A program made the translations under genes and the position numbers. This document shows positions 32,448 to 40,548 of a DNA stretch of 57,479 bases, in pieces. Origin of the DNA: Micromonospora sp. RP3T (GTDB taxonomy: Bacteria > Actinomycetota > Actinomycetes > Mycobacteriales > Micromonosporaceae); assembly GCF_003027925.1 (NCBI RefSeq), contig NZ_PYPS01000046.1, positions 1-57,479 on the forward strand. Reading direction: 5' to 3'. Numbering within the stretch: the stretch's first letter is position 1; the number at the start of each line of letters is the position of its first letter. Under the pieces are notes generated by a model. It had not been told where the DNA came from. It saw only the letters and a list, made by a program, of their open reading frames with translations, and ran no database searches.

Positions 32448-32993
32448 TCAGGTGAGGCGGGCGTCGATGAGGTCGAGGGCGGCGGGCACGCTGTCGGCGA
32501 CCATCAGCAGGTCGAGGCCGGCCGGCTTGAGGAAGTTGCGCTCGGCCAACGTGCCGAGCCAGTCGAGCAGCGGGCGGTAGAAGCCGTCCGCGTCGACAAG
32601 CACCATCGGCTTGGCGTGCAGGGCGAGCGTGGCGGTGGTCCAGACCTCGAACAGCTCGTCGAGCGTGCCCAGCCCGCCGGGCAGCGTGACGAACGCGTCG
32701 GACCGGTCGATCATCAGCGTCTTGCGGCTGGCCATCCCGTCGGTGACCAGCAGCTCGTCGGCGGCCAGGTCGGCGACCTCCAGGTCGACCAGGGTCTGCG
32801 GGATGACGCCGAGCGTGCGACCACCGGCCGCCCGCGCACCGTCCGCCACCGCGCCCATCATCCCGACACAGCCGCCGCCGCTGACCAGCGTGTGCCCGCG
32901 CCGGGCCAGCTCCGCGCCGGTCTCGGTGGCCAGCGCCAGCCAGCGGTCGTCGAGGGTACGCGAGGACGCGCAGAACACGCAGACGTCGGCCAT
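32448..32993 (-). CDS. LOG family protein (TIGR00730)
   Basis: A 181-residue Rossmann-like protein, MADVCVFCASSRTLDDRW, with SGGGCVGMMGAVADGA and the diagnostic PGGLGTLDELFEVWT (PGGxGTxxE). LOG proteins are nucleotide 5'-monophosphate phosphoribohydrolases, some of which release cytokinins. It is adjacent (1 bp) to a second, longer LOG gene on the same strand, so both are likely expressed together. The in vivo substrate in actinomycetes is uncertain. Confidence 0.9.
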   Translation of the reverse strand: MADVCVFCASSRTLDDRWLALATETGAELARRGHTLVSGGGCVGMMGAVADGARAAGGRTLGVIPQTLVDLEVADLAADELLVTDGMASRKTLMIDRSDAFVTLPGGLGTLDELFEVWTTATLALHAKPMVLVDADGFYRPLLDWLGTLAERNFLKPAGLDLLMVADSVPAALDLIDARLT

Positions 32994-32994
32994 G

Positions 32995-33861
32995 TCAACG
33001 CGACCCGGCCGGGCCCTCGGGTGCGGCCTCGGCGGCTGCCTGCTGGTCGGCGGCCACCCGGGCGACCGCCTCCTCGCGTACCGCCTCCTGCTCGGCGGAG
33101 AGCACCGCCTCGGCCTCCACGATGTGCCGGACCGCCTCGTTGACGTCGTCGGTGACGCGGATCAGGTCGAGGTCGCTCGGGCCGATCTTGCCGTCCGCCG
33201 CCATGGTGGCGCGCAGCCAGTCGAGCAGGCCGCCCCAGTAGTCGGCGCCCATCAGCACGACCGGGAACCGGGTCACCTTGCCGGTCTGCACCAGGGTGAG
33301 CGCCTCGAACAGCTCGTCCATGGTGCCGAAGCCGCCGGGCAGCACCACGAACGCCTGGGCGTACTTGACGAACATGGTCTTGCGGGCGAAGAAGTAGCGG
33401 AAGTCGATGGCCAGATCGACCCAGTCGTTGAGGCCCTGCTCGAACGGCAGCTCGATGCCGAGCCCGACGGAGAGGCCGCCCGCCTCGCCGGCCCCCCGGT
33501 TGGCGGCCTCCATCACGCCCGGACCACCGCCGGTGATCACCGCGTAGCCGGCCCGGGCCAGCGCGCCGCCCAGCTCCTCGGCCAGCCGGCACTCCGGGCT
33601 GTCCGGCTTGCTGCGGGCCGAGCCGAAGACACTGACCGCGGGCGGCAGGTCGGCGAGCGTGTCGAACCCCTCGACGAACTCGGACAGGATCCGCAACGCC
33701 CGCCAGGCGTCCTTGGTCTTCCAGTCGCTGCGCCCCCGGGAGTCGAGCAGCCGCTGGTCCGCGGTGCTGTTCGGGATCGCCCGGTTGCGAAGCGTGACCG
33801 CTCCCCGGTGGCGCTCGACCCGCGGCCCCTGCTCAGCCGGCCTCCCGGTGCTCTCGCTCAT
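32995..33861 (-). CDS. LOG family protein (TIGR00730), long form
   Basis: A 288-residue LOG-like protein with an extra N-terminal region of about 70 residues (SDWKTKDAWRALRILSEFVEGFDTL), then the core AVSVFGSARSKPDSPECRLAEELG, ITGGGPGVMEAANRGAGEAGG, RKTMFVKYAQAFVVLPGGFGTMDELFEALT and a helical, acidic/alanine-rich C-terminus. The PGGFGTMDE motif is intact. The tandem of long and short LOG genes beside dapE/dapD recalls the mycobacterial Rv1201c-Rv1205 area. The stop is 1 bp from the next gene's ATG, supporting one transcript. Confidence 0.9.
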   Translation of the reverse strand: MSESTGRPAEQGPRVERHRGAVTLRNRAIPNSTADQRLLDSRGRSDWKTKDAWRALRILSEFVEGFDTLADLPPAVSVFGSARSKPDSPECRLAEELGGALARAGYAVITGGGPGVMEAANRGAGEAGGLSVGLGIELPFEQGLNDWVDLAIDFRYFFARKTMFVKYAQAFVVLPGGFGTMDELFEALTLVQTGKVTRFPVVLMGADYWGGLLDWLRATMAADGKIGPSDLDLIRVTDDVNEAVRHIVEAEAVLSAEQEAVREEAVARVAADQQAAAEAAPEGPAGSR

Positions 33862-33961
33862 GGGGCCACCGTAGTGGAGCGACGGCGACGCGGCGCGGAG
33901 GCCGGCGAGCCGGAGAAAATCTTTGCGATCAAGGCAACTAATTCGCTCGCTCGTACGTCTT

Positions 33962-33983
33962 ACTATTCACATACCCGGTATGC
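33962..33983 (+). promoter_or_regulatory. Possible -10 and palindrome CATACC-C-GGTATG
   Basis: A TACTAT hexamer (33962-33967) fits a -10 element. Immediately after it lies the perfect palindrome CATACCCGGTATG (33971-33983), placed at the expected transcription start, where a repressor would act. The same half-sites occur at 39813-39833 before the subtilase gene. Confidence 0.5.
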
Positions 33984-34017
33984 CCGGGGGACGCGCCTTC
34001 GGGGGAGGAGCCAGCGT

Positions 34018-34179
34018 TTGATCAGCAACAGCGAGATGATCCGGATCCGCCGGCAGATGCAGCGGCGGATCCACGACGTGGTGGCCGAGCGCCGCCGCGC
34101 CCGGATGATGGAGGCCCACCGCTCCGAGCCGGCCGCCGACAGCGACGAGGCGGACGCGCCGCTGACCACGAGCGTCTGA
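34018..34179 (+). CDS. Small basic hypothetical protein
   Basis: A 53-residue frame reading ISNSEMIRIRRQMQRRIHDV after a TTG start. The TTG is chosen because GGGGGAGGAG lies 7 bp upstream; an internal ATG (MIRIRRQMQ) is 21 bp further in. The N-terminal two thirds is a strongly basic amphipathic helix (RRQMQRRIHDVVAERRRARM), and the tail is acidic (PAADSDEADAPLTTSV). It is perhaps a nucleic-acid-binding or regulatory peptide, but no family is recognised. It has its own promoter with an operator-like palindrome, and a strong hairpin follows the stop. Confidence 0.6.
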   Translation: MISNSEMIRIRRQMQRRIHDVVAERRRARMMEAHRSEPAADSDEADAPLTTSV

Positions 34180-34180
34180 C

Positions 34181-34220
34181 CATCCGCAGGCCCGCGACGC
34201 CGGGCGCGGGCCTGCGGATG
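34181..34220. terminator. Bidirectional hairpin terminator
   Basis: A perfect 16-bp stem (34181-34196 with 34205-34220) and an 8-nt loop lie between the small basic protein gene and the convergent dapE. Confidence 0.85.
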
Positions 34221-34229
34221 TTCGGTACG

Positions 34230-35300
34230 TCAGGCCGCGAGCCAGCGGTGCAGGGTGGCCGCGCCGTCCCGGATCTTGGTCAACTCGACGTGCTCGTCCT
34301 TGTGGTGCGCGAGGTTGGGGTCGCCGGGGCCGAAGTTGAGCGCCGGAATGCCCATGGCCGCGAAGCGGGCCACGTCGGTCCAGCCCAGCTTGCCGATCGG
34401 GGCGGCGCCGACCGCGGCCAGGAACTCCTGCGCCGCCGGGTTGTCGAGCCCCGGGGCCGCGCCGGCCGCCGCGTCGGTGACCGTCAGCTCGAAGCCGTCG
34501 AAGACCTCGCGCAGGTGGGCCTCGGCCTGCGCCGGGTCCCGGTCCGGGGCGTACCGATAGTTGATCTCGATGTCGCAACGGTCCGGGATGACGTTGCCGG
34601 CCACCCCGCCGTGGATCCCGGTGGCGTTGAGCCCCTCGCGGTAGTCGCAGCCCTCGATGGTCACCCGACGCGCCTCGTACGCGCCCAGCCGGCGCAACAC
34701 CTCACCGGCGCCGTGGATGGCGTTCACCCCGTGCCAGGAGCGGGCCGCGTGGGCCCGCTCGCCGTGCGTGGTGACCATGGCCCGCATCGTGCCCTGGCAA
34801 CCCGCCTCGACGATCCCGTACGTGGGCTCCAGCAGCACCGCGAAGTCGGCCGTCAGCCACTCGGGGTGACTCTGCGACACCAGCGTGAGGCCGTTGTAGC
34901 GGGACTCGATCTCCTCGGCCTCGTAGAAGAAGTACGTGACGTCGTAGCGCGGGTCGGGCAGCGTCACGGCCAGGTGCAGCGCGAAGGCCACCCCGGACTT
35001 CATGTCGGAGGTGCCGCAGCCGTACATCAGGTCGCCGCGCATGCTCGACGGGAAGTTGCCGTTGAGCGGCACGGTGTCCAGGTGGCCGGCGAGCACCACC
35101 CGCTGCGGGCGGCCCAGGTCGGTGCGGGCCATCAGCGTGTTCGAGTGCCGTTGGGTGCTCAGGTGGGGTACGCCGCGCAGCACCTCCTCGACGCAGTCGG
35201 TGATCGCCTTCTCGTTGAGGGATACCGACTCGATGTCGACCAGGGCACGGGTCAGTGCCACCGGATCGGCCAGGACCTCGGGGGTCAACGGGTTCTGCAT
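34230..35300 (-). CDS. dapE: Succinyl-diaminopimelate desuccinylase
   Basis: A 356-residue M20-type amidohydrolase from the ATG at 35300 (MQNPLTPEVLADPVAL). The metal-binding residues are visible: AGHLDTVP (His and the supporting Asp), GCGTSDMKSGVA (bridging Asp), YEAEEIES (Glu-Glu pair) and HKDEHVEL (C-terminal His). It removes succinate from N-succinyl-LL-diaminopimelate, a step towards meso-diaminopimelate and lysine. The divergent dapD gene, 104 bp away, performs an earlier step of the same branch, and dapC at 45.7 kb supplies the transaminase step between them. Confidence 0.93.
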   Translation of the reverse strand: MQNPLTPEVLADPVALTRALVDIESVSLNEKAITDCVEEVLRGVPHLSTQRHSNTLMARTDLGRPQRVVLAGHLDTVPLNGNFPSSMRGDLMYGCGTSDMKSGVAFALHLAVTLPDPRYDVTYFFYEAEEIESRYNGLTLVSQSHPEWLTADFAVLLEPTYGIVEAGCQGTMRAMVTTHGERAHAARSWHGVNAIHGAGEVLRRLGAYEARRVTIEGCDYREGLNATGIHGGVAGNVIPDRCDIEINYRYAPDRDPAQAEAHLREVFDGFELTVTDAAAGAAPGLDNPAAQEFLAAVGAAPIGKLGWTDVARFAAMGIPALNFGPGDPNLAHHKDEHVELTKIRDGAATLHRWLAA

Positions 35301-35404
35301 GTCTCGCACGGTACCGTCATCCTCGGTGGGTGCGAGGGACACGTTCCGCGCCCGCGGCCGCGAGCAGCGGCGCACGCCGCCGCCGGAACGAGAGAGGTGA
35401 CACC

Positions 35405-36364
35405 GTGACGTCCGCACCATCCGCCTGGGGCATCGGCCTGGCCACCGTCACCGCCGACGACCAGGTGCTCGACACCTGGTACCCGACCGGCAAGCTGGGC
35501 CTCGGCGAGCTGCCCCTGGTGCCCGGGGAGGACCGGGCCGACGTGCTCGACCTGCCACCGGGCGCGGTCGGCGAGCGGGCGCTGCCCGGCCTGCGTACCG
35601 TCGAGGTGACCACGGTGATCGGCTCGCTCGACGATCCGATCAAGGACGCGGCCGACGCGTACCTCCGGTTGCACCTGCTCTCCCACCGCCTGGTGCGGCC
35701 CAACGAGCTGAACCTCGACGGCGTCTTCGGCAAGCTGGCCAACGTGGCCTGGACGTCGGCCGGGCCGTGCCCGCCGGAGCGGGTGGACGAGCTGCGGGTG
35801 ATCGAGCGGGCCGCCGGCCGCCACCTGGTCGTGCACGGGGTGGACAAGTTCCCCCGGATGACCGACTACGTGGTGCCGGGCGGGGTGCGGATCGCCGACG
35901 CGGACCGGGTCCGGCTCGGCGCGCACCTGGCCGCCGGCACCACTGTCATGCACGAGGGTTTCGTCAACTTCAACGCCGGCACGCTGGGCACCTCGATGGT
36001 CGAGGGGCGGATCGTGCAGGGCGTGGTGGTCGGGGACGGCTCCGACATCGGCGGCGGCGCCTCGATCATGGGCACGCTGTCCGGCGGCGGCAAGGACCGG
36101 GTCCGGATCGGCGAGCGGAGCCTGGTCGGCGCGAACGCGGGCGTCGGCATCTCGCTCGGCGACGACTGCGTGGTGGAGGCCGGCTGCTACATCACCGCGG
36201 CCTCCAAGATCACCCTCCCGGACGACCGGGTGGTCAAGGCCCGCGAGCTGTCCGGCGTGGACGGGCTGCTGTTCTGGCGCAACTCGGTGACCGGCGCGCT
36301 GGAGGCCAGGCCGCGCACCGGCCGGGGCATCGAGCTGAACGCCGCCCTGCACGCCAACGACTAG
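35405..36364 (+). CDS. dapD: Tetrahydrodipicolinate N-succinyltransferase
   Basis: A 319-residue protein starting at a GTG after GAGAGAGGTG. The C-terminal half is a left-handed beta helix with hexapeptide repeats (VRLGAHLAAGTTVMHEGFVNFNAG, VVVGDGSDIGGGASIMG, IGERSLVGANAGVGISLGDDCVVEAG). The long actinobacterial N-terminal domain (MTSAPSAWGIGLATVTADDQVLDTWYP) distinguishes it from the shorter proteobacterial DapD. The enzyme transfers succinyl from succinyl-CoA to tetrahydrodipicolinate. It is divergent from dapE across a short shared promoter region. Confidence 0.95.
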   Translation: MTSAPSAWGIGLATVTADDQVLDTWYPTGKLGLGELPLVPGEDRADVLDLPPGAVGERALPGLRTVEVTTVIGSLDDPIKDAADAYLRLHLLSHRLVRPNELNLDGVFGKLANVAWTSAGPCPPERVDELRVIERAAGRHLVVHGVDKFPRMTDYVVPGGVRIADADRVRLGAHLAAGTTVMHEGFVNFNAGTLGTSMVEGRIVQGVVVGDGSDIGGGASIMGTLSGGGKDRVRIGERSLVGANAGVGISLGDDCVVEAGCYITAASKITLPDDRVVKARELSGVDGLLFWRNSVTGALEARPRTGRGIELNAALHAND

Positions 36365-36370
36365 CCCGCC

Positions 36371-36409
36371 CCGTCCGGGTCCGTGGCGCGACGCCACGGA
36401 CCCGGACGG
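36371..36409. terminator. Bidirectional hairpin terminator
   Basis: An 18-bp perfect stem (36371-36388 with 36392-36409) closed by a 3-nt CGA loop. It begins 6 bp after the dapD stop and ends 5 bp before the subtilase stop on the other strand. Confidence 0.88.
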
Positions 36410-36414
36410 CCGGC

Positions 36415-39400
36415 TCACCGCAGGCGGTACGCCTGGATGATCCGCTGGGTCACCGTGTTGCCGGCGTCGTCACGGGCCGAGGCCCGCAGCGACACGTAGC
36501 CGGGACCGGCCGGGTGCACGACCGTCGCCGTCCACCCGGCGCCCTGCTTCTTCACGGTCGCCTTCCGCCACGTCTTCCCGCCGTCGTAGGAGACGTCGAC
36601 GGTGAGCGCCGCGACCGTGCCGGCCGGCGCGCCGGGCTGGCGCTGCACCGCCACCGGGACGGTGAACGGCCGGCCGGCCGGTGCGTTGCCGTCCGCCGAG
36701 AGCGGCGGGCTGAACCGGACCGCCATCGCCGGCAGCCGGGCCGGCTTGTCGCCCGGCACCCGCTTCGAGCGGAACGTCCAGCTCGCCGAGACCTCGGTGC
36801 TCAGGTCCGTGAAGCTGCGCGTCGTCACGGTGTCCAGCCGGTAGTTCGCGACGCCCGGGGGCACCCCGAACTCGCCGTACCCGGCGTTGGCCTCCTCATC
36901 GACGAGCTTGCCGTTGCGGTAGAGCGCGGTGCGTGCGGTGTCGGTGAGCGAGTAGCCCGGGTGCCCGGACGCGTCGCTGTACGTCGGCAGCGCGACCAGG
37001 ACGGTGTTACCGGTGCGGGTGATGCCCAGCTCGGGGAAGCGCGGCTGCGGCACGAAGGACGGGCCGTACGGCGCGTTGTTCCAGACCTCGGTGTACGCGC
37101 GGCCAGCCTGGTAGCGGCTCGGCCCGGACTCCAGGATCGCCTGCGTGTCCAGCCAGCCTTCCTCGTCGCGCTTGCCGAGGTCCAGCTCGAAGTTCCAGCG
37201 GGTCCGGGCGGTGCTCAGGTGCTCGATCCGCCTGCCGGGCGCCTGGACCGGCACGACGACAGCCGAGCCGCCCATGTTGTAGTCGGGCTCCGGGTACACG
37301 ATCCGCTCGTTCTCCAGCCCCGCGTACCCGTTCGCGAAGCGGCTGGTGACGTGCGCCAGGTCGGCCGGCTGGTAGTGCCGGACGAAGCCGGTCGGGAACC
37401 GCCCGGGGAACACGTCACTCAGCCCGTAGAAGTACGGGCTGCGTTCCGGCGCGGTCGGTTCGGTCCACTGGCTGCTCAACGAGCCGACGAAGACCTGGTC
37501 CGAGACATTGCGACCGAGCTGGGCCGAGTAGAGGCCGTCGAAGCGGTCCGTCCAGAGCCCGAAGCTGGCGTAGTAGTCGCCGAAGCCCCAGGCGGCTGTG
37601 AAGTCGATCAACAGCGGGGCCGCGCCGCGCTGCGGCACTGTGGTGCGGACCGGCTTCGCCCGCCGGGCGTCCAGGGTGAGCCGCTGGTTCCCGGTCACCA
37701 CCAGCTCCGGCTGGGTGAGCATGGAGATCTCCGTCCAGCGCTCATCGTCGGCCACGAAGAGCAGGCTCTGCACGCCGTACCGGCCCTTGGGCACCCGGAT
37801 CGTGGCCTCGCCGTCGGCGTCGAACACGTCCCGGGTCGCGCCGTCGGCGAGCCCGATCAGCGTGGTGTAGAAGTCACCGGTGAGCGCGCCGGCCCGGTTG
37901 CGGTGGGCGAGCGTCAGGTCGTAGCTCTCCACCTCCCGGTTGACCGCCAGCGGGGTGACCGCGACGGTGTCGCCGGACCGGGCGGTCAGCCGGCCGGTCC
38001 AGTAGCCGTCGACGCCGAGCCGGGTGTCCACCACGACGGTGACCTGGGCGGTGCCGCCGGCCGGGACGGTGAGCCGGGACGCGCTGAGGGTGATCATGCC
38101 GGCCGGCGCGGACCGCCTGCCCGGGCCGGTGAACTCGGCGCCCAGGTCGAGCGTGAGCGCGGCGGCGCCGCTGTTGCGGTAGGTGACGGTCTTGCTGATC
38201 GGCTTGTCGTCGGCGTGCGGCCAGAGCGCGGTGCCGAAGGAGACCGACGGCGGTTCGCTCGTCACCTGCTCGGTGATCGCGTGCGCCACGTCGACCCGGC
38301 CGGCGCCCTGCTGGAACGCGGTCTGGTCGGGGTGCGGCCGGGCCGAGGCCATCAGCGTGGCCTTGTAGCGGCCCGCGTTCCAACCGGGGTGCTGCTGGGC
38401 GATCAACGCCACCGCGCCGGCCACGTGCGGGGCCGCCATGGAGGTGCCGGAGAGGGTGACGTACTTGTCCCCCACCGGGTCGCCGATCTGGCCGTGGGCG
38501 GCCCGGGCGGCCACGATGTCCACGCCCGGTGCGGTGATGTCCGGCTTGATGGCCCCGTCGCCGACGCGCGGCCCGCGGCTGGAGAAGTCGGCCAGCTCGT
38601 CGTTCCGGTCGACGGCGCCGACCGACAGCGCGGCGTCGGCCGTGGACGGCGAGCCGACCGAGCCGTCGGCGCCGTCGTTGCCGGCGGAGATCACGAAGAG
38701 CGTTCCGGTCTGCGCGGTGAGCGTCTCGACCGCCTGCTCCAGCGGGTCGACCTCCGGGGTGTCCCAGCCACCCAGGCTCATGTTGATCACGGTGGCGTGC
38801 TGCTCGGCGGCGGCCCACTGCATGCCGGCGAGGATCGCCGAGTCGGTGCAGCCGAACTCCTCGCAGACCTTTCCGGACAGCAGCGTGGCGTCCGGGGCGA
38901 CGCCCCGGTACTTCCCGCCGGAGGCGGCGCCGCTACCGGCGATGATCGAGGCGACGTGGGTGCCGTGCCCGACGATGTCGTCCGGGTTCGCCTCCGCACT
39001 GAAGTTGCGCGACTCGGCGACCTTGCCGGCCAGGTCCGGGTGGGTGAGGTCGACGCCGGTGTCGAGCACCGCGACCTTCACGCCCTTGCCGGTGTACCCG
39101 GCGGCCCACGCGGTGGGCGCGCCGATCTGCGGCACGCTGTGGTCCAGCGTCAGCCGCCGCCGCCCGTCCAGCCAGATCCGGTCGACACCCCCCGCCGCGT
39201 CGAGCCGGGCGCCGGAGCGGTCCGCGGCGACCGCCCGCCAGAGCGAGCCGGTGTCGGCCTTGGCCGCGGTGAGCGCCGCGCCGCCGATCGCCGGCAGGTC
39301 GCGGATCACCCGGGTGCCGGCGAGCGGGGCCGCGGCCCGCCGGGCCGCCCCCGGCCGGTACGACACCAGCAGCGGCACGGTGTCGCGGTGCGCGTCGTCG

Positions 39401-39753
39401 TAGCCAGCCTCGATCAGGCCGGTGACGTCGAACAGTCGCCGGTCGAGCCGACCGGAACGGATCAGCGCCAGCGCGTCCTGGGGGACCACGCTGAGGCCGT
39501 TGTGCTCGCGGCGGACCATGAACTGGAGCCCGGCGCGACCGGCGCCGGGGCGGACCGCGGCGCGACCGCCGGCGGCGACGGTGACCTGGTCACCGGTGAT
39601 CAGGGTGACGGTGGTGGGCCGGGCCGACGACCCGGTTGCGGCGGGCGTGCCGGTCGGGGCCGTCGTTGCGGCGGCGTGCGCCGGCACGGGCAGGCCGAGT
39701 GCGAGGCCCAGGGTGAGGCCGAGCGCGGCCAGTCTTCTGCGGTTCCGGGGCAA
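36415..39753 (-). CDS. Secreted subtilisin-like serine peptidase (S8)
   Basis: About 1112 residues from a TTG at 39753, chosen because GAGGAGGAAAGG precedes it and the product then starts directly with a Sec signal (RNRRRLAALGLTLGLALGLPVPAHA). From this start the triad is Asp231 (VLDTGVD), His263 (HGTHVAS) and Ser438 (GTSMAAPHVAG), with oxyanion Asn359 (SAGNDG). A propeptide (~30-200) precedes the catalytic domain. About 600 residues follow, with beta-sandwich character and an Ig/bacterial-type end, VDVSYDGGKTWRKATV. Large multi-domain subtilases like this are common extracellular proteases of actinomycetes. An operator-like palindrome lies 60 bp upstream (39813-39833). Confidence 0.92.
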   Translation of the reverse strand: MPRNRRRLAALGLTLGLALGLPVPAHAAATTAPTGTPAATGSSARPTTVTLITGDQVTVAAGGRAAVRPGAGRAGLQFMVRREHNGLSVVPQDALALIRSGRLDRRLFDVTGLIEAGYDDAHRDTVPLLVSYRPGAARRAAAPLAGTRVIRDLPAIGGAALTAAKADTGSLWRAVAADRSGARLDAAGGVDRIWLDGRRRLTLDHSVPQIGAPTAWAAGYTGKGVKVAVLDTGVDLTHPDLAGKVAESRNFSAEANPDDIVGHGTHVASIIAGSGAASGGKYRGVAPDATLLSGKVCEEFGCTDSAILAGMQWAAAEQHATVINMSLGGWDTPEVDPLEQAVETLTAQTGTLFVISAGNDGADGSVGSPSTADAALSVGAVDRNDELADFSSRGPRVGDGAIKPDITAPGVDIVAARAAHGQIGDPVGDKYVTLSGTSMAAPHVAGAVALIAQQHPGWNAGRYKATLMASARPHPDQTAFQQGAGRVDVAHAITEQVTSEPPSVSFGTALWPHADDKPISKTVTYRNSGAAALTLDLGAEFTGPGRRSAPAGMITLSASRLTVPAGGTAQVTVVVDTRLGVDGYWTGRLTARSGDTVAVTPLAVNREVESYDLTLAHRNRAGALTGDFYTTLIGLADGATRDVFDADGEATIRVPKGRYGVQSLLFVADDERWTEISMLTQPELVVTGNQRLTLDARRAKPVRTTVPQRGAAPLLIDFTAAWGFGDYYASFGLWTDRFDGLYSAQLGRNVSDQVFVGSLSSQWTEPTAPERSPYFYGLSDVFPGRFPTGFVRHYQPADLAHVTSRFANGYAGLENERIVYPEPDYNMGGSAVVVPVQAPGRRIEHLSTARTRWNFELDLGKRDEEGWLDTQAILESGPSRYQAGRAYTEVWNNAPYGPSFVPQPRFPELGITRTGNTVLVALPTYSDASGHPGYSLTDTARTALYRNGKLVDEEANAGYGEFGVPPGVANYRLDTVTTRSFTDLSTEVSASWTFRSKRVPGDKPARLPAMAVRFSPPLSADGNAPAGRPFTVPVAVQRQPGAPAGTVAALTVDVSYDGGKTWRKATVKKQGAGWTATVVHPAGPGYVSLRASARDDAGNTVTQRIIQAYRLR

Positions 39754-39812
39754 CCTTTCCTCCTCGGTCAGGCGTCTCATCGACAGAAGGCACATCGATG
39801 CGGGCTATCAGA

Positions 39813-39833
39813 ATTGCATACCGGGTATGCAAT
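39813..39833. promoter_or_regulatory. 21-bp palindrome ATTGCATACC-G-GGTATGCAAT
   Basis: A perfect 10+10 bp inverted repeat around one G sits between the divergent subtilase and acetyltransferase genes, 60 bp from the subtilase start. The core CATACC-N-GGTATG is shared with 33971-33983. It is most likely a binding site for a dimeric repressor or activator; no cognate regulator is encoded beside it. Confidence 0.6.
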
Positions 39834-39896
39834 CGGAAGTCGCCTATCCGACCGAACCGGTTCCCCCCGGGCGGTCGAACCGGGGATGATCCACCG

Positions 39897-40454
39897 ATGA
39901 GCGCCATGAGGGACCGAATGCTGGCCGGCGAGCTGTACCTCGCCGACGACCCCGCGATCGTCGCCGACCTGGACCGCGCCGCCCGACTCACCGAACGCTT
40001 CAACCGCAGTGACGCCGACGACCCGCAGGGCCGCCTCGCCGCGCTGCGCGAACTGCTCGGCACGCTCGGCGAGGACGCCTGGGTCCGCCCCCCGTTCCAC
40101 TGCGACTACGGCTTCCAGACCCACCTCGGGCCGCGCACCTTCGTCAACTTCAACGCGGTCTTCCTCGACGTCGCCCGGATCACCATCGGCGCCGACGTCC
40201 AGATCGGACCGAACGTGCAGCTCCTCACCGCCACCCACCCGGTGGAGCCGGAGGCGCGCCGGGCCAAGTGGGAGGCGGCGAAGCCGATCACCATCGGCGA
40301 CAACGTCTGGCTCGGCGGCGGCGTGATCGTACTCGCCGGCGTGACCATCGGCGAGAACACGGTGGTCGGCGCCGGCGCGGTGGTGACCCGGGACCTGCCG
40401 GCGAACGTGGTGGCGGTGGGTAACCCGGCCCGGCCGATCAAACCGGTGGCCTGA
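39897..40454 (+). CDS. Hexapeptide O-acetyltransferase, maltose/LacA type
   Basis: A 185-residue protein, MSAMRDRMLAGELYLADDP, with the maltose-acetyltransferase N-terminal helix region and a left-handed beta helix (RTFVNFNAVFLDVARITIGADVQIGPNVQLL, WLGGGVIVLAGVTIGENTVVGAGAVVTRDLPANVVAVGNPARPI). The catalytic histidine lies in LLTATHPVEPEARR. Members acetylate sugars or related hydroxyl groups using acetyl-CoA. The ATG at 39897 or 39906 could start it. It is divergent from the subtilase across the palindrome. Confidence 0.93.
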   Translation: MSAMRDRMLAGELYLADDPAIVADLDRAARLTERFNRSDADDPQGRLAALRELLGTLGEDAWVRPPFHCDYGFQTHLGPRTFVNFNAVFLDVARITIGADVQIGPNVQLLTATHPVEPEARRAKWEAAKPITIGDNVWLGGGVIVLAGVTIGENTVVGAGAVVTRDLPANVVAVGNPARPIKPVA

Positions 40455-40509
40455 CCCCTGAGCTGCTGAAACAACCCCTCGGGGGGATGCGGATTCCCGA
40501 ATCAGCGTG

Positions 40510-40539
40510 CACTCTGGGTAGTGAGATGCTCACTCTGGG
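40510..40539 (+). promoter_or_regulatory. Direct repeats CACTCTGGG, 21 bp apart
   Basis: CACTCTGGG occurs at 40510-40518 and 40531-40539, on the same face of the helix, with the inverted repeat GTGAG-ATG-CTCAC (40521-40533) between them. They lie right before the start of the large membrane protein, overlapping its ribosome site. This could be an operator or simply a duplicated leader segment. Confidence 0.35.
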
Positions 40540-40548
40540 GAGGCCCCG

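Noticed and set aside
28772..32455. A 1227-codon plus-strand open frame
   Set aside because: It is antisense to adnA and has no recognisable domain or ribosome site.
35767..39900. A 1377-codon plus-strand open frame across the subtilase gene
   Set aside because: It is antisense to a clear secreted subtilase with intact triad and signal peptide; its translation is Arg/Gly/Val/His-rich and motif-free, as expected for a shadow frame in GC-rich DNA.
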